Of a DNA stretch of 64,000 bases, positions 26,692 to 36,370 are shown piece after piece; position 1 is the stretch's first letter, and each line of letters opens with the position of its first letter. Source of the DNA: an uncultured Carboxylicivirga sp. (GTDB lineage Bacteria > Bacteroidota > Bacteroidia > Bacteroidales > Marinilabiliaceae); contig NZ_OY771430.1 of the NCBI RefSeq assembly GCF_963674565.1, positions 1,550,001 to 1,614,000 on the forward strand. The letters run 5' to 3'. A program made the translations under genes and the position numbers. The notes under the pieces were generated by a model. It was not told where the DNA came from and did no database searches. It saw only the letters and a list, made by a program, of their open reading frames with translations.

Positions 26692-27366
26692 ATGAATTAC
26701 ACCCTTGCAATTGTAGATGACCACCCTTTGATACGAGAAGGGTTTAGATACACATTAGATCTATCAGGAGGTAAATATAGATTACTTGAGTTCAGTGATG
26801 GTAAAGATATTCTCAAATATATTAAAGAAGATTCATCAATCGATTTGATATTCATGGATATACTTATGCCTGAAACCGATGGAATAACCGCAACAATGTT
26901 TATTAAAAAGCAATTTCCTGATATCAAAATTATAGCCATTTCATCAAGCGAAAGTATCGAATTTATTGAAAATATGATTAAAGCAGGGGTTAATGGTTAT
27001 ATTCTTAAAGACACATCTTCTAAAGACTTGGTAACAGCAACAGAAACAGTGCTAAAAGGTGAAAGCTATTTCTCACCTAAAGTGATCATTAAACTTTCAA
27101 AACAGATTGTGAATGGTGTCTCTCTTCAGGCTTCAGGTTTGCCTTCTGATTTATCAGATAGGAAAGTTCAATTATTAAAAGTGTTTTGTGCAGGATTATC
27201 AAGAAAAGAAATCAGCAATCGTTTCTTTATTTCAGAAAGAACTGTAGATAAACACAAGGAAAACATATTAAAAAAGACGCATTGCAAGAATATAATGGAA
27301 CTAATCTTTTATAGTCTGAAATATGGCTTGATAGATATCAATTTATTGGATCAGATGGCTTGCTAA
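26692..27366 (+). CDS. NarL/LuxR-type response regulator
   Basis: The protein is about 224 residues from the ATG at 26692 (MNYTLAIVDDHPL); a TTG at 26677 is the alternative. The receiver domain has acidic VDDHP, the phosphoacceptor Asp in LIFMDILMPETDG and the Lys in ILKDTSSKD. The C-terminal LuxR-type helix-turn-helix shows SDRKVQLLKVFCAGLSRKEISNRFF with TVDKHKENI in the recognition helix. No sensor kinase gene is adjacent, so its partner lies elsewhere. Confidence 0.93.
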   Translation: MNYTLAIVDDHPLIREGFRYTLDLSGGKYRLLEFSDGKDILKYIKEDSSIDLIFMDILMPETDGITATMFIKKQFPDIKIIAISSSESIEFIENMIKAGVNGYILKDTSSKDLVTATETVLKGESYFSPKVIIKLSKQIVNGVSLQASGLPSDLSDRKVQLLKVFCAGLSRKEISNRFFISERTVDKHKENILKKTHCKNIMELIFYSLKYGLIDINLLDQMAC

Positions 27367-27527
27367 GCATAAGTTTATTGTTCTTATAAGTTTTTACATG
27401 TTTTTATAATTTCCTAATCTTAATTTTTTTAAAAAATATCGTTTAAAATAACATAGCTTCTTTTACTAAATTTGGAAGAATTTAGTGCTAAAAGGTACTT
27501 AATGTTATTATTAATTATGAAACTTAA

Positions 27528-27971
27528 ATGAATATTGATATACGACCTATACAGAAATCAGACTATACCCACCTGATAGCTATGTTTAAAGAATTTGCCT
27601 CCTTTCAAAAATCAGCTGATCGAATGAAAAACTCAGTTGAACAAATGGAACAAGAATCGGAGTACATAAATGGATTCGTTCTTGAAACAGATAACGGAGA
27701 AATAATTGGATATGCTACATACTTTTATGCTTACTTCACCTGGACCGGCAAATCGTTATACATGGATGATTTGTACTTAAAACCTCCTTACCGGGGAAAT
27801 GGTTATGGTCAAAAATTGATTGAATCTGTTATTGAAAAAGCAACAGTTGATAATTGTAAAAAGGTTCACTGGCAAGTATCAGGTTGGAACAAAAATGCTA
27901 TTAACTTTTACAAAAAACTAGGTGCAATAGTTGATGATACTGAGATGAATTGTGACTATTGGATAAAATAA
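27528..27971 (+). CDS. GNAT-family N-acetyltransferase
   Basis: The 147-residue protein has the GNAT acetyl-CoA motif A: LYMDDLYLKPPYRGNGYGQKL (PPYRGNGYGQ is the phosphate-binding Q/RxxGxG loop). The GWNKNAINFYKKLGA segment near the C-terminus is typical of the diamine/polyamine acetyltransferase-like group. The substrate is not determined. It is followed by a strong terminator. Confidence 0.92.
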   Translation: MNIDIRPIQKSDYTHLIAMFKEFASFQKSADRMKNSVEQMEQESEYINGFVLETDNGEIIGYATYFYAYFTWTGKSLYMDDLYLKPPYRGNGYGQKLIESVIEKATVDNCKKVHWQVSGWNKNAINFYKKLGAIVDDTEMNCDYWIK

Positions 27972-27972
27972 A

Positions 27973-28011
27973 TCAGGACCCATTATAATGCAGATTACTT
28001 ATGGGTCCTGA
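27973..28011 (+). terminator. Terminator after the GNAT gene
   Basis: Perfect 11-base arms TCAGGACCCAT / ATGGGTCCTGA start one base after the stop codon region, with a 17-base loop. Confidence 0.7.
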
Positions 28012-28071
28012 ATGTTAAATTAGTCTTTTTATGAATACTCATAAAACTAACTGTTAAACCATTGAATACAG

Positions 28072-28290
28072 TTATACCCAAATGCCCTTTTTTGGTGGGT
28101 TACCATATGACTCGAAGTTATCGCCATTCTCGCGAAGTACTTCTTTTAATTCTTCCACTGTAAAATCAAAGCCATCTTCTTTGGCTAATTCTACAAATTT
28201 TTCTTCTGAAAAGGTGTTATCGTATTTAATACGAAATTGTCTATCGTCACCTCCTTTGTCCAGTAATTGTTGTACGCTTTCCTTTGACAT
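28072..28290 (-). CDS. Small Nif11-like protein
   Basis: The 72-residue protein has the Nif11-like pattern: SVQQLLDKGGDDRQFRIKY, then FVELAKEDGFDFTVEELKEVL, as in Nif11-derived leader peptides and small Nif11 proteins. The C-terminal tail ESYGNPPKKGIWV is short and lacks an obvious double-glycine cleavage site. No lanthionine synthetase, cyclodehydratase or peptidase-transporter gene is next to it. It could be a free-standing Nif11 protein or an orphan RiPP-like precursor. It is monocistronic; a start at 28290 fits. Confidence 0.75.
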   Translation of the reverse strand: MSKESVQQLLDKGGDDRQFRIKYDNTFSEEKFVELAKEDGFDFTVEELKEVLRENGDNFESYGNPPKKGIWV

Positions 28291-28458
28291 GATTTTTAGT
28301 TTAGTTTAACGATGTGTAAATATAAACAGATTTTTGTTTTTCATTTATAACTTAAATGCATTTTTTAATTTCGTTTCGAAACTTTTTAGTTCGTTTTTAT
28401 TTACATTTAAAATCCCACATACTAAAAAACTGTCATTATGAAATTCTTAATAAAATAA

Positions 28459-28482
28459 AACCGTCCCTTATAAGAGACGGTT
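28459..28482 (-). terminator. Terminator of the DUF4340 operon
   Basis: The interrupted stem AACCGTC...GACGGTT, about 24 bases long, lies 22 bases after the minus-strand stop and is followed on that strand by TTATTTTATT. Confidence 0.7.
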
Positions 28483-28504
28483 ATCTATGGAAGTAAAATT
28501 GAAT

Positions 28505-29470
28505 TTATTTATTTTCCAGATCATTGCTCGAAACAAATAACTTCTTAAAAATTCGGTCTTTCTTCTCCTTAAAAACTGAACCTGAATTTTGACTTGAATT
28601 TAAGATAACATCCTCATCCTTAATTTTCACATTAATTTCAATATTCTCTCCATTATCAGAAAAAATAGTAAGCTTATGGGTATAATTACTACTATTACTA
28701 TTGTTAAAAGAAGTTCCTTTCAACGATGATAACTCAGTTAAATATTTTGCAACTTTTGTTGAATCTAATGCTGTTCCATCAACCATCCATGTATTCTCAT
28801 TCTTTACCATGGTAAAAGAACTTTCAGGTGTTGCAAAATCAATCTTATTAATGCTTTCTTTATCTAATTTCACAATTGTCTTATCTCTGAACGAATTCGC
28901 ATCTCTGTTTGCTGAGCTACCCAAAAATCCTTCAACTGCATATATTTCCGAATCATTACCACTTCGAACATAGGTCGTCATTGTTCCTCTTTGCTGCATA
29001 TACGGATTTTGTTGCATCATTGCAGTTTGTTTGGGTTGCTGATAGGAAAATTTACCAATATATAATGTTGCCAATTCACCTCCCGAATTCATTAACTGAA
29101 CCTTCGTAGCCAATGAATCTGTAACTTTATAATTAACCCATCTTTCCTTGTTTTGAGCTGCCAGACGTAATGGTTTTAATCCATTTACCTGATGTATCAA
29201 ATTTTCAATCAAACTCTTATCTCCCTGATAAGATTTACCTTCATACAACACTTTCCAGCTATCATTCTCCTTTTTCAACTCAATAGGCTTGCCATTTAAC
29301 ATTTTTGGTTGAATAATCACAGATGTTATTTTAGTCTCATCTACCCTAAATAACTCATCTTTTAAAGTATTGATACCCTTTGACCCATCAATAACTTTTA
29401 CCAGTACAGTAACAACTAGCAACCCTAAAAAAACAAGTCCCAGTAACTTTATATTCAGTTTTCTAAACAT
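28505..29470 (-). CDS. DUF4340 membrane-anchored protein
   Basis: The 321-residue protein has one N-terminal transmembrane segment (residues of about 9-27) and then an extracytoplasmic DUF4340 region with repeated beta patterns (KITSVIIQPK, KENDSWKVL, DKESINKIDFATPESSFTMVKNENTWMV). DUF4340 proteins usually accompany GldG-type ABC components, as here: its start overlaps the GldG-like gene by eight bases. I infer it is the accessory subunit of the exporter encoded upstream. The cargo is unknown. Confidence 0.88.
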   Translation of the reverse strand: MFRKLNIKLLGLVFLGLLVVTVLVKVIDGSKGINTLKDELFRVDETKITSVIIQPKMLNGKPIELKKENDSWKVLYEGKSYQGDKSLIENLIHQVNGLKPLRLAAQNKERWVNYKVTDSLATKVQLMNSGGELATLYIGKFSYQQPKQTAMMQQNPYMQQRGTMTTYVRSGNDSEIYAVEGFLGSSANRDANSFRDKTIVKLDKESINKIDFATPESSFTMVKNENTWMVDGTALDSTKVAKYLTELSSLKGTSFNNSNSSNYTHKLTIFSDNGENIEINVKIKDEDVILNSSQNSGSVFKEKKDRIFKKLFVSSNDLENK

Positions 29471-30962
29471 AGCTCTCTCCTTTCCTTTTTAGTCGAACGT
29501 ATTTCCTTTTCTGATAACGGTAAACACCAACACCAAGAATGATAATGAGTGGCAATACAAAATTGAGTATTTTCAGAAAGTTCTTATCTCCATCTTCCAG
29601 TTGCTCCAAAGGACGCATCTTAACCTGCTTACTTCTGAGTTGAATCAATCCTGTATCATCACTCATAAAATCAATTGCGTTGACAACAAAATTTGCATTA
29701 TCAGGTTGCACCTGACGCATATTTTGTCCTGAGCCATTAATAGCTAAATCACCATCGCTAATTACTATGATCTTATGATTACCTTCCTCCAGTAAACCAG
29801 CTACCGTTAACTTAGGTGAAGAGAAATCATTTTGAGCCCATTGTTTATCGATGTTGAAATATACAGGACTGGCTTGCGTTCCAGATTTTTCAGAAGTAAA
29901 AACCAATGGAGTAAAATTTCTGGTAGAATCATTAGTATAAGTTATTGAGCTACCAAACTGCATCATCATTGTCCCTAATCCCTTTGTAACAGGATGATCG
30001 GCAAATTTTGACAGAACAGGAAGATATGGGAAACTGATTGGTCGATTAACAGTAAACATTCCCTGATGTTGCTGCACATTAATCTGACCACAGGTAGCAT
30101 CTATCACAAAATCTTCATTTACTGTTATTCCTCTTTTTCTCAACCAATCGGCCATTCCTGTATATTTGGCAAAGCCCATCCCCCGATTCAACTCTGCATC
30201 CACCTTATTGAAAGCTACAAATAAATTACCTCCCTGATTTAAATATTCATCCACATACTTAAATGCTTCGGCTGGAATAGAATCCTGTGGATTGATCCAT
30301 GCCAATGTTTTATATTTACTTAAATTAACGCTATCCGAAAGAGTAACTTCTTCAGGTACATACAACACATCTAATCCCTGCATTACCTGAACCATTTCAT
30401 TAATTGATGCTTCATCATGCCCTGTTATAAACCCGATAGCTGCTTTATCCGGCACAATCATCTTTTTAATTGCTGTTGTTAATGCATATTCCATTTGAGC
30501 TCCCGGCTGAATAAAAGGGATTGTCTCTGTTTGTTCACCAATCTGAATCACAGCTCCCATATATGCTTTCTTAGTGGTAGACTGATCTTTCTCCCTATCC
30601 TGAATCATCACTGTCTGAATACCTTCTTGTACCGCTTTTTGTTCTTTCTGCGGATCTTCATTAGGATTAATAAATTCATATACCACCTGATTCTTTGATC
30701 TGGTAGCGTATTCTGTTAGTAAATCCTTGAAATCTTTGCGCAACTGATCAAACTGAGGCTGCAGACCTTCTGAAAAATAAGCAGTAACGGTTACCGGCTC
30801 GTCAATTCCGTTAAGTATATCCTTTGTTGTTTCACTAAGGGTGTATCGCTGGTCTTCGGTAAAGTCTATTCGAAAGAAAAACCTATTGGCAAGTACATTA
30901 ACGAGTATCAATATACCTACAACCAGGATGATATATAAATTAAATCTACGTTTATCAATCAT
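29463..30962 (-). CDS. GldG-like ABC transporter auxiliary protein
   Basis: The 499-residue protein has an N-terminal transmembrane helix (residues of about 8-28), the GldG signature FFRIDFTEDQRYTLSETT, a large periplasmic part of the IFT52/ABC-2 auxiliary type and a second helix near residues 470-490. It is paralogous to the GldG at 38209-39897. It belongs to an operon running NEW3 protein, ATPase, permease, ATPase, GldF-like permease, GldG-like, DUF4340. It is a probable partner of the GldF-like permease; substrate unknown. Confidence 0.9.
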   Translation of the reverse strand: MIDKRRFNLYIILVVGILILVNVLANRFFFRIDFTEDQRYTLSETTKDILNGIDEPVTVTAYFSEGLQPQFDQLRKDFKDLLTEYATRSKNQVVYEFINPNEDPQKEQKAVQEGIQTVMIQDREKDQSTTKKAYMGAVIQIGEQTETIPFIQPGAQMEYALTTAIKKMIVPDKAAIGFITGHDEASINEMVQVMQGLDVLYVPEEVTLSDSVNLSKYKTLAWINPQDSIPAEAFKYVDEYLNQGGNLFVAFNKVDAELNRGMGFAKYTGMADWLRKRGITVNEDFVIDATCGQINVQQHQGMFTVNRPISFPYLPVLSKFADHPVTKGLGTMMMQFGSSITYTNDSTRNFTPLVFTSEKSGTQASPVYFNIDKQWAQNDFSSPKLTVAGLLEEGNHKIIVISDGDLAINGSGQNMRQVQPDNANFVVNAIDFMSDDTGLIQLRSKQVKMRPLEQLEDGDKNFLKILNFVLPLIIILGVGVYRYQKRKYVRLKRKGESYV

Positions 30963-30973
30963 GATTACTCTTA

Positions 30974-31699
30974 TTAGTTAATGTTTCGTTTAACAAGTGA
31001 AAGTTCAGAGGCCATTAAACCAGCCATAATGATTGTAGCAAAATAGATGATGTTCTTACTATCTATTACACCACGCGTAATGCTATGATAGTGATATTGC
31101 ATATCCATGTATGCAATCACATCACCAATTGTTCCCGGAAATGCACCGGACATAATTCCAAATAAGATTTGGAAGAAAACACCAATAATCAATGCTAACA
31201 GAAATGCCACAATCTGATTAGAGGTAATGCTACTTGCAAATATTCCCAAGCTTATATATGCAGCACTCATTAAAAGCAAGCCCAAATAGCCGGTTAATAC
31301 CGAGCCATGATCAATGGGACCAATAGACGCTATTGAAATATAATATGGCAGGGTTAATACCAAAGTAATTGCAATCAACAGAAAGGTTGCCAGAAACTTT
31401 CCGGTCACAACCTGCCAGTCAGATACCGGTTTGGTCAGTAACAATTCGATGGTACCTGTTTTGTATTCTTCGGCGATTTGCTTCATGGTTAAAGCCGGAA
31501 TAAAAATAAATAATGTCCAGTAGGCAACACTAAAGAATGGTTGCATGGTAGCCTGATTGATATAAAACACATCAAAACTACCATATAGCCAGGTGAAAAA
31601 TCCACTTAATCCTAAAAACACCACTATTAATATATATGCCATTAGGGAATCGAAATACCCCTTGAGTTCTTTTTTAGTTATAATCCAAATTTGCTTCAT
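30974..31699 (-). CDS. GldF-like ABC-2 permease
   Basis: The 241-residue membrane protein has about six hydrophobic segments and the GldF-type features: ELKGYFDSLMAYILIVVFL at the N-terminus, AEEYKTGTIELLLTKPVSDWQVVTGKF, and a C-terminal GVIDSKNIIYF segment. It lies 11 bases before the GldG-like gene and 30 bases after the ATPase gene, so the three form an export complex. It is homologous to the GldF at 39920-40651. Confidence 0.9.
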   Translation of the reverse strand: MKQIWIITKKELKGYFDSLMAYILIVVFLGLSGFFTWLYGSFDVFYINQATMQPFFSVAYWTLFIFIPALTMKQIAEEYKTGTIELLLTKPVSDWQVVTGKFLATFLLIAITLVLTLPYYISIASIGPIDHGSVLTGYLGLLLMSAAYISLGIFASSITSNQIVAFLLALIIGVFFQILFGIMSGAFPGTIGDVIAYMDMQYHYHSITRGVIDSKNIIYFATIIMAGLMASELSLVKRNIN

Positions 31700-31729
31700 A
31701 ATGTATTTGTTTAAGCAATACTGATTCTG

Positions 31730-32653
31730 TTATTTGGTAAGTTCTCTAAATACATCTTCCAGATTCTTTTCAACCGGAGTAAGTTGTGTAAGAAACCATC
31801 CTTTATCAACACACATCCTGAATATTGATTCTACAGATGACATCCCCACCTTACTTTCAATTTCAAATAGTTTGCTATCGTCAATAAAAGACACCAAATC
31901 TACTTCGGGCAATTGTTGCATTGATGTAAACACTTCATTCCTATCATTGGCATTCACACCTACTTTAAGAATTTCTTTACCCTGAGCTTTTTTACGAAGT
32001 GATTCAGGTGTACCATCAGCAACTATCTTTCCTTTGTTGATAATCAACACACGATCGCAGGTAGCCTCCACCTCTGCCAGTATATGAGAACTTAATATAA
32101 CCGTCTTCTCCTTACCAATTTCTTTTATCAATTCACGAATCTCTATTATCTGGTTAGGGTCGAGTCCCGTAGTTGGTTCATCCAAAATCAATACTTCAGG
32201 ATCGTGAATTAAAGCCTGAGCCAAACCAACTCTTTGTTTAAATCCCTTGGATAGCTCGCCTATCTTTTTGTGTTTTTCCAGGTTTAACCCACAAATACGA
32301 ACCATTTTTTGCACCTGAGATTCAATATACTCCTTACTTACACCTTGTAATTCACCAATAAAAGCAAGGTAATCCATCACAGGCATATCCAGATACAAAG
32401 GATTACTTTCGGGCAAATACCCAATACTTTTCTTCACCAGATCAGGAGATTTAGCCACAGAAGTTCCACCCAAAAGAATATCTCCTTCATTAGGTGAAAT
32501 ATAGCAGGTTATTGCTTTCATTGTGGTTGTTTTTCCGGCTCCATTGGGTCCCAAAAAACCAAGTATTTCACCTGTTTTTACTTCAAATGAAAGATCATCC
32601 AAAGCTTTTTGGGTACCATACATTTTTGTAACGTTTTTAACAGAAATGTCCAT
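31730..32653 (-). CDS. GldA-like ABC transporter ATP-binding protein
   Basis: The 307-residue ATPase has Walker A GPNGAGKTTT, the signature region LSKGFKQRVGLAQAL, Walker B VLILDEPTTGLDPNQ and the H-loop ILSSHIL. The length with a C-terminal extension matches ABC-2/GldA-type ATPases. It powers the adjacent GldF-like permease, and since the second gldF-gldG pair downstream of dnaN has no ATPase beside it, it could serve both. It starts about 100 bases after the preceding permease gene. Confidence 0.9.
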   Translation of the reverse strand: MDISVKNVTKMYGTQKALDDLSFEVKTGEILGFLGPNGAGKTTTMKAITCYISPNEGDILLGGTSVAKSPDLVKKSIGYLPESNPLYLDMPVMDYLAFIGELQGVSKEYIESQVQKMVRICGLNLEKHKKIGELSKGFKQRVGLAQALIHDPEVLILDEPTTGLDPNQIIEIRELIKEIGKEKTVILSSHILAEVEATCDRVLIINKGKIVADGTPESLRKKAQGKEILKVGVNANDRNEVFTSMQQLPEVDLVSFIDDSKLFEIESKVGMSSVESIFRMCVDKGWFLTQLTPVEKNLEDVFRELTK

Positions 32654-32755
32654 TGTTACTTTTAGTTTGATTTATTATTTCACTTACAGAATTCATCATA
32701 ATTAAAACTTAAACATCAAATGGCTTCAACATAAATTGAAACCATTTAAAGCAAT

Positions 32756-33721
32756 CTATCTTGAGCGTATTTCACGACGCATAAACAATGTATAGGCAAT
32801 AGCGAAAAACAGAATAGTTCCTCCTATCAATGCAGTAACCTGTGGCCATACCAACATCAAACTCTGACCTAACGGCAATGGATTAGGTATGGCACCTATT
32901 GTTTGTTCTGTTGTTAAAGGTCCAAGACTTCTGATAGATGGTCTTAATAAAGTTGTGGTAGCATCATTAAATAACTGACCCGGATTAAAACGCATCAGGT
33001 TTTGTATGAACCCTTGAAACTTAACAACCTGATTCTCGCTAACAAATCTTACCGGTGCCAGTCCCTTTGCAATTAAGTTGACGATGATATTATAGAAGAT
33101 GGTAAAAAACAGCCATATAGATATCCCTGCCAATGCAGAAGTTGCTGTTTGCCTGAACTTCACTGAAAAAAGTATGGACAAATTCAACCAGAATGCGACA
33201 TAAACAATACTTACAATGGAGAAGATAAATATTCGCATAAATTCATCAGCTGTTGGAGGAATTCCCAAAAAGATTAAACCAAAACCTAAAACAAGGAAAC
33301 TCAAAGCCAGAAACAATGAACTCAACACAATCAGAGATGCTGTAAATTTTGTATTCAATACATAATCGCGATAGATTGGTTGCGCCAGCACCCGACTTAG
33401 CGTTCCCTTGTTTTGTTCGGAATTCACACTATCAAATCCCATGCTGATACCCAATAAAGGCCCTAAAAAGCTTACAAAAACAATGTATGATGGCATTGAA
33501 CCATCAGAATGAGTAAATAGCTTGAGAAAGAAAAAATCATCATCAGCACTGGCTCCTTTTATTGCTTCAGTAAAATCACTTAATGAAGCATACAGCGATC
33601 CCAGACAGGTCAACAACACCAGTCCAACCATAATTAGAAATTTCCAGCTACGAACAGTGTCAGAGATTTCCTTTCCAACCATTATCCAAAACGGATTACT
33701 AACTGTCTGTGATTTATACAT
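32756..33721 (-). CDS. ABC-2 type permease
   Basis: The protein is about 321 residues from the ATG at 33721, overlapping the upstream ATPase stop by eight bases (translational coupling); a longer frame from 33769 is less likely. It has roughly six hydrophobic segments, a large soluble loop (residues of about 60-85) and the typical ABC-2 segment SVNSEQNKGTLSRVLAQPI. It pairs with the ATPase at 33714-34679 and the NEW3-domain protein. Confidence 0.88.
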   Translation of the reverse strand: MYKSQTVSNPFWIMVGKEISDTVRSWKFLIMVGLVLLTCLGSLYASLSDFTEAIKGASADDDFFFLKLFTHSDGSMPSYIVFVSFLGPLLGISMGFDSVNSEQNKGTLSRVLAQPIYRDYVLNTKFTASLIVLSSLFLALSFLVLGFGLIFLGIPPTADEFMRIFIFSIVSIVYVAFWLNLSILFSVKFRQTATSALAGISIWLFFTIFYNIIVNLIAKGLAPVRFVSENQVVKFQGFIQNLMRFNPGQLFNDATTTLLRPSIRSLGPLTTEQTIGAIPNPLPLGQSLMLVWPQVTALIGGTILFFAIAYTLFMRREIRSR

Positions 33722-34679
33722 GACATAGCCCTCCTTCAAAATATCGGTTATAGATAGCATCCAAACCATACTCTTTTTTATTCAGATAATTAAGCTTGTA
33801 ATCTGCATTCATTACTGCCTGAGCAATGCCCGATGATAAATCAGATGAACATTCGATAGCAAAATGCTCCTGCTCTTTTTTTACAGACTGAATACCATCA
33901 AGTGGCTCCAACAAACTTTGCAACACTTCTTTGTCCGGCACTTTTTTATGATCGGCATCTAATCCCAGTTCAATCAAATACATTCCGTGCGTAAAGAGTT
34001 TCTTTGATAGTTCTTCAATCTTACCTTCTGCCAGAAGTTTTCCTTCAACAAAGATCCCAACCCTGTCGCACACCTGCTGAACCTGATGAAGGTTATGCGA
34101 CGAAAACAAAACAGTTATATTATGCTCGTTTCGTAACTCTACAATCAGGTTTAACAACTCCTGCACACCTTTGGGATCAATACCTGTTGTAGGCTCATCC
34201 AATATGATAACTTCCGGATTTTTAATCAGAACATCGGCTAATCCTAAGCGCTGGCGCATCCCCTTCGAATATTTACCTGTTTTTTTATCCTTTTGCGTAC
34301 TTAACCCAACACGTTCCATCAAATCATTTGCTTTTTTCTTAGCATCCTGAGGGTTCAAACCATTCAAACGTGCAGTATAAATCAGATTATCCAGTCCCGA
34401 CCAATCATCATAAAAACCTACATCTTCAGGTAAATACCCCACTTTTCGCTTCACGTCAATGGGAAGTGTGGTTGAATTAATTCCACAAACTTCAACGCTA
34501 CCTTCTGACGGCTCCGTCAATCCCATTAACATTAATATGGTAGTAGATTTTCCGGCACCATTAGGACCCAACAAACCAAATATTTCTCCTTTGCCAATGG
34601 TTAAGCTCAATTGATTTACAGCGTTGAAGTCACCATATTTTTTTGTAACATTATTCAATTGGATTACAGAATGATCCAT
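33714..34679 (-). CDS. ABC transporter ATP-binding protein
   Basis: The 321-residue protein has Walker A GPNGAGKSTT, the signature YSKGMRQRLGLADVL, Walker B VIILDEPTTGIDP and an H-loop FSSHNL. A C-terminal extension of about 80 residues is usual for ABC-2 ATPases. It is coupled to the permease at 32756 and follows the NEW3-domain gene by three bases. Cargo unknown. Confidence 0.92.
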   Translation of the reverse strand: MDHSVIQLNNVTKKYGDFNAVNQLSLTIGKGEIFGLLGPNGAGKSTTILMLMGLTEPSEGSVEVCGINSTTLPIDVKRKVGYLPEDVGFYDDWSGLDNLIYTARLNGLNPQDAKKKANDLMERVGLSTQKDKKTGKYSKGMRQRLGLADVLIKNPEVIILDEPTTGIDPKGVQELLNLIVELRNEHNITVLFSSHNLHQVQQVCDRVGIFVEGKLLAEGKIEELSKKLFTHGMYLIELGLDADHKKVPDKEVLQSLLEPLDGIQSVKKEQEHFAIECSSDLSSGIAQAVMNADYKLNYLNKKEYGLDAIYNRYFEGGLCHV

Positions 34680-34682
34680 AAC

Positions 34683-35831
34683 TTACCTCCTTCCGAATTT
34701 TCGCACTAAAAACCATACTCCCCCAAGAGCAGCAAGAATAATGATGATACCCAACCACCCCATTAACATAGGCGTTTTAACCATTACCCTAAATGACAAC
34801 TCATGGTTAGTTTCTGCAGTCTTTGCTTTTATATTTGTTATGTAATCTCCAGGAATCGCCTTTTTATCTGCTTTTATTGTCGCATAAATTGTTGCTGAAC
34901 TTCCAGGTTCAAGACTTTCGATTTTTGAAATATCAAAGGTTACTGCCCAGTTTTTTGGTTTACTGGCAGTTAACTCTATATCCTTTAGTTTAGTCGAACC
35001 ATTATTTTTTACCAATAATTCTATTTTCTTTTCATCACCCGCAGTAGTATTGGTACTTAATAATCCACTGGGTGTTGTAAAAGACATTTCATAAGTACCT
35101 GTGATCACAACTTCCAGTTCCATCTCAGCTGATGTGGAACCGGAAATTGCTTTTACAGGTATTTTATAGGTGCCGGCTTTGACATTATAAGGAGCTTTTA
35201 TTTCATATGAAATATTTTTAGTCCCATTTGCATCTACTTCTGTTGAAGTTGCCTGTTTATGATTTGGCTTAATTAAAACAGTCCAACCTTTTGGCGGAGT
35301 TGCCATGAGTGCATAATTCTGCTGATTAGGTGTTTTATTTTTAAGGACTGCATTAAAATTAAAGTTTGACTTGGAAGTTCCTTCCATATTTTTCTGATCA
35401 CAGGTAAGCTCAGTTTCGTTTGATCCTGCGGCAGTAACATTAATGGTTAAAGGCAAACTTACTCTATCTCCTAACTTTGCATAGAAAGTGTAGTATCCTT
35501 TACGCACCTGAAAAGGCACTTCCACCTTCAGATCAAGAGTTTTTTTCTCTTTGCCTAACACCGCAATCTGATTAATATTTAAACCACTTGCCGTAAGTGT
35601 AAATGTCCATGATCGCGGGATATTTGTTAAATTGATGTTTTCGTTAACGGTTTGATCACCATTATTAATTACATCCAATTTATAATTCACAGTACTTCCG
35701 GGAGATACAGACACTTTAGTAAATGGTGTATATATTTCCAAATTGATATCAGCGGCAAGAATATTCTGTTTGAAATTCAGAAGTAAAACCGCCAACAATA
35801 ATAATCTCAGGTAGAAATTAATTCTTTTCAT
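34683..35831 (-). CDS. NEW3-domain membrane protein (COG1470-like)
   Basis: The 382-residue protein has a signal peptide (residues 1-26, ending ILAA). It then has three or four immunoglobulin-like NEW3 repeats (for example SPGSTVNYKLDVINNGDQTV, TTAGDEKKIELLVKNNGSTK) and a C-terminal transmembrane anchor (WLGIIIILAALGGVWFLV). Such proteins are found with ABC-2 exporters. It is the first gene of the operon that continues to 28505, so it is probably the extracytoplasmic part of the transporter. Confidence 0.88.
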   Translation of the reverse strand: MKRINFYLRLLLLAVLLLNFKQNILAADINLEIYTPFTKVSVSPGSTVNYKLDVINNGDQTVNENINLTNIPRSWTFTLTASGLNINQIAVLGKEKKTLDLKVEVPFQVRKGYYTFYAKLGDRVSLPLTINVTAAGSNETELTCDQKNMEGTSKSNFNFNAVLKNKTPNQQNYALMATPPKGWTVLIKPNHKQATSTEVDANGTKNISYEIKAPYNVKAGTYKIPVKAISGSTSAEMELEVVITGTYEMSFTTPSGLLSTNTTAGDEKKIELLVKNNGSTKLKDIELTASKPKNWAVTFDISKIESLEPGSSATIYATIKADKKAIPGDYITNIKAKTAETNHELSFRVMVKTPMLMGWLGIIIILAALGGVWFLVRKFGRR

Positions 35832-36081
35832 AAAGGTCTTTTTAAACTGATTTTATTAATAATTAGGATTAAAAAACTTTGCTAAAATTGACCTCATAGC
35901 TCGTAGTATAACATTCAGATATAACATATAAACTCGAAATCCTATAGTGAAATAGAATTAGTGCATATGAGAATCATTTGGTAGTAAGAGTAAGTCGCCC
36001 TTACAAGACGATGATCTTATCCGAAAATGTTAACAGGTTAAGCATGTGCCATATAAAATGACACATACTATAGAGATGTAG

Positions 36082-36282
36082 CTATGAAGCAAAATTGTAC
36101 TTTGTATTCAATATTTCTTCAATTATATCAGCGTGTTCACTATAGAAATTCTTCCTGACCCAAGCCTGTAACTTCACCTGATCATCTGCCTCAAGCCACG
36201 AAAGAGATTTAATCAATTCTTTACGAAAAAGGAACTTGTCGTCATGAACACCATTTAATACAGTTTTACAACTTTCTAACAT
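36082..36282 (-). CDS. Small hypothetical protein
   Basis: The 66-residue open frame starts with ATG. It is predicted to be helical and rich in charged and aromatic residues (WLEADDQVKLQAWVRKNFY), without a signal peptide or cysteine motif beyond one Cys. It lies 88 bases after another hypothetical gene on the same strand. I recognise no family. The regular composition makes it more likely real than chance, but the support is modest. Confidence 0.45.
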   Translation of the reverse strand: MLESCKTVLNGVHDDKFLFRKELIKSLSWLEADDQVKLQAWVRKNFYSEHADIIEEILNTKYNFAS

Positions 36283-36370
36283 ATTCTTTTACGCTAAAAG
36301 GTTTAACAAAACATTGCCTGTAAAGACAAAAGCACAAAATGATAATTGATGAAATGAGAGTTGGAAAACT

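Noticed and set aside
33722..33769. Longer start of the ABC-2 permease
   Set aside because: The coupled ATG at 33721 overlaps the upstream stop by eight bases, a normal arrangement; the extension is untypical.
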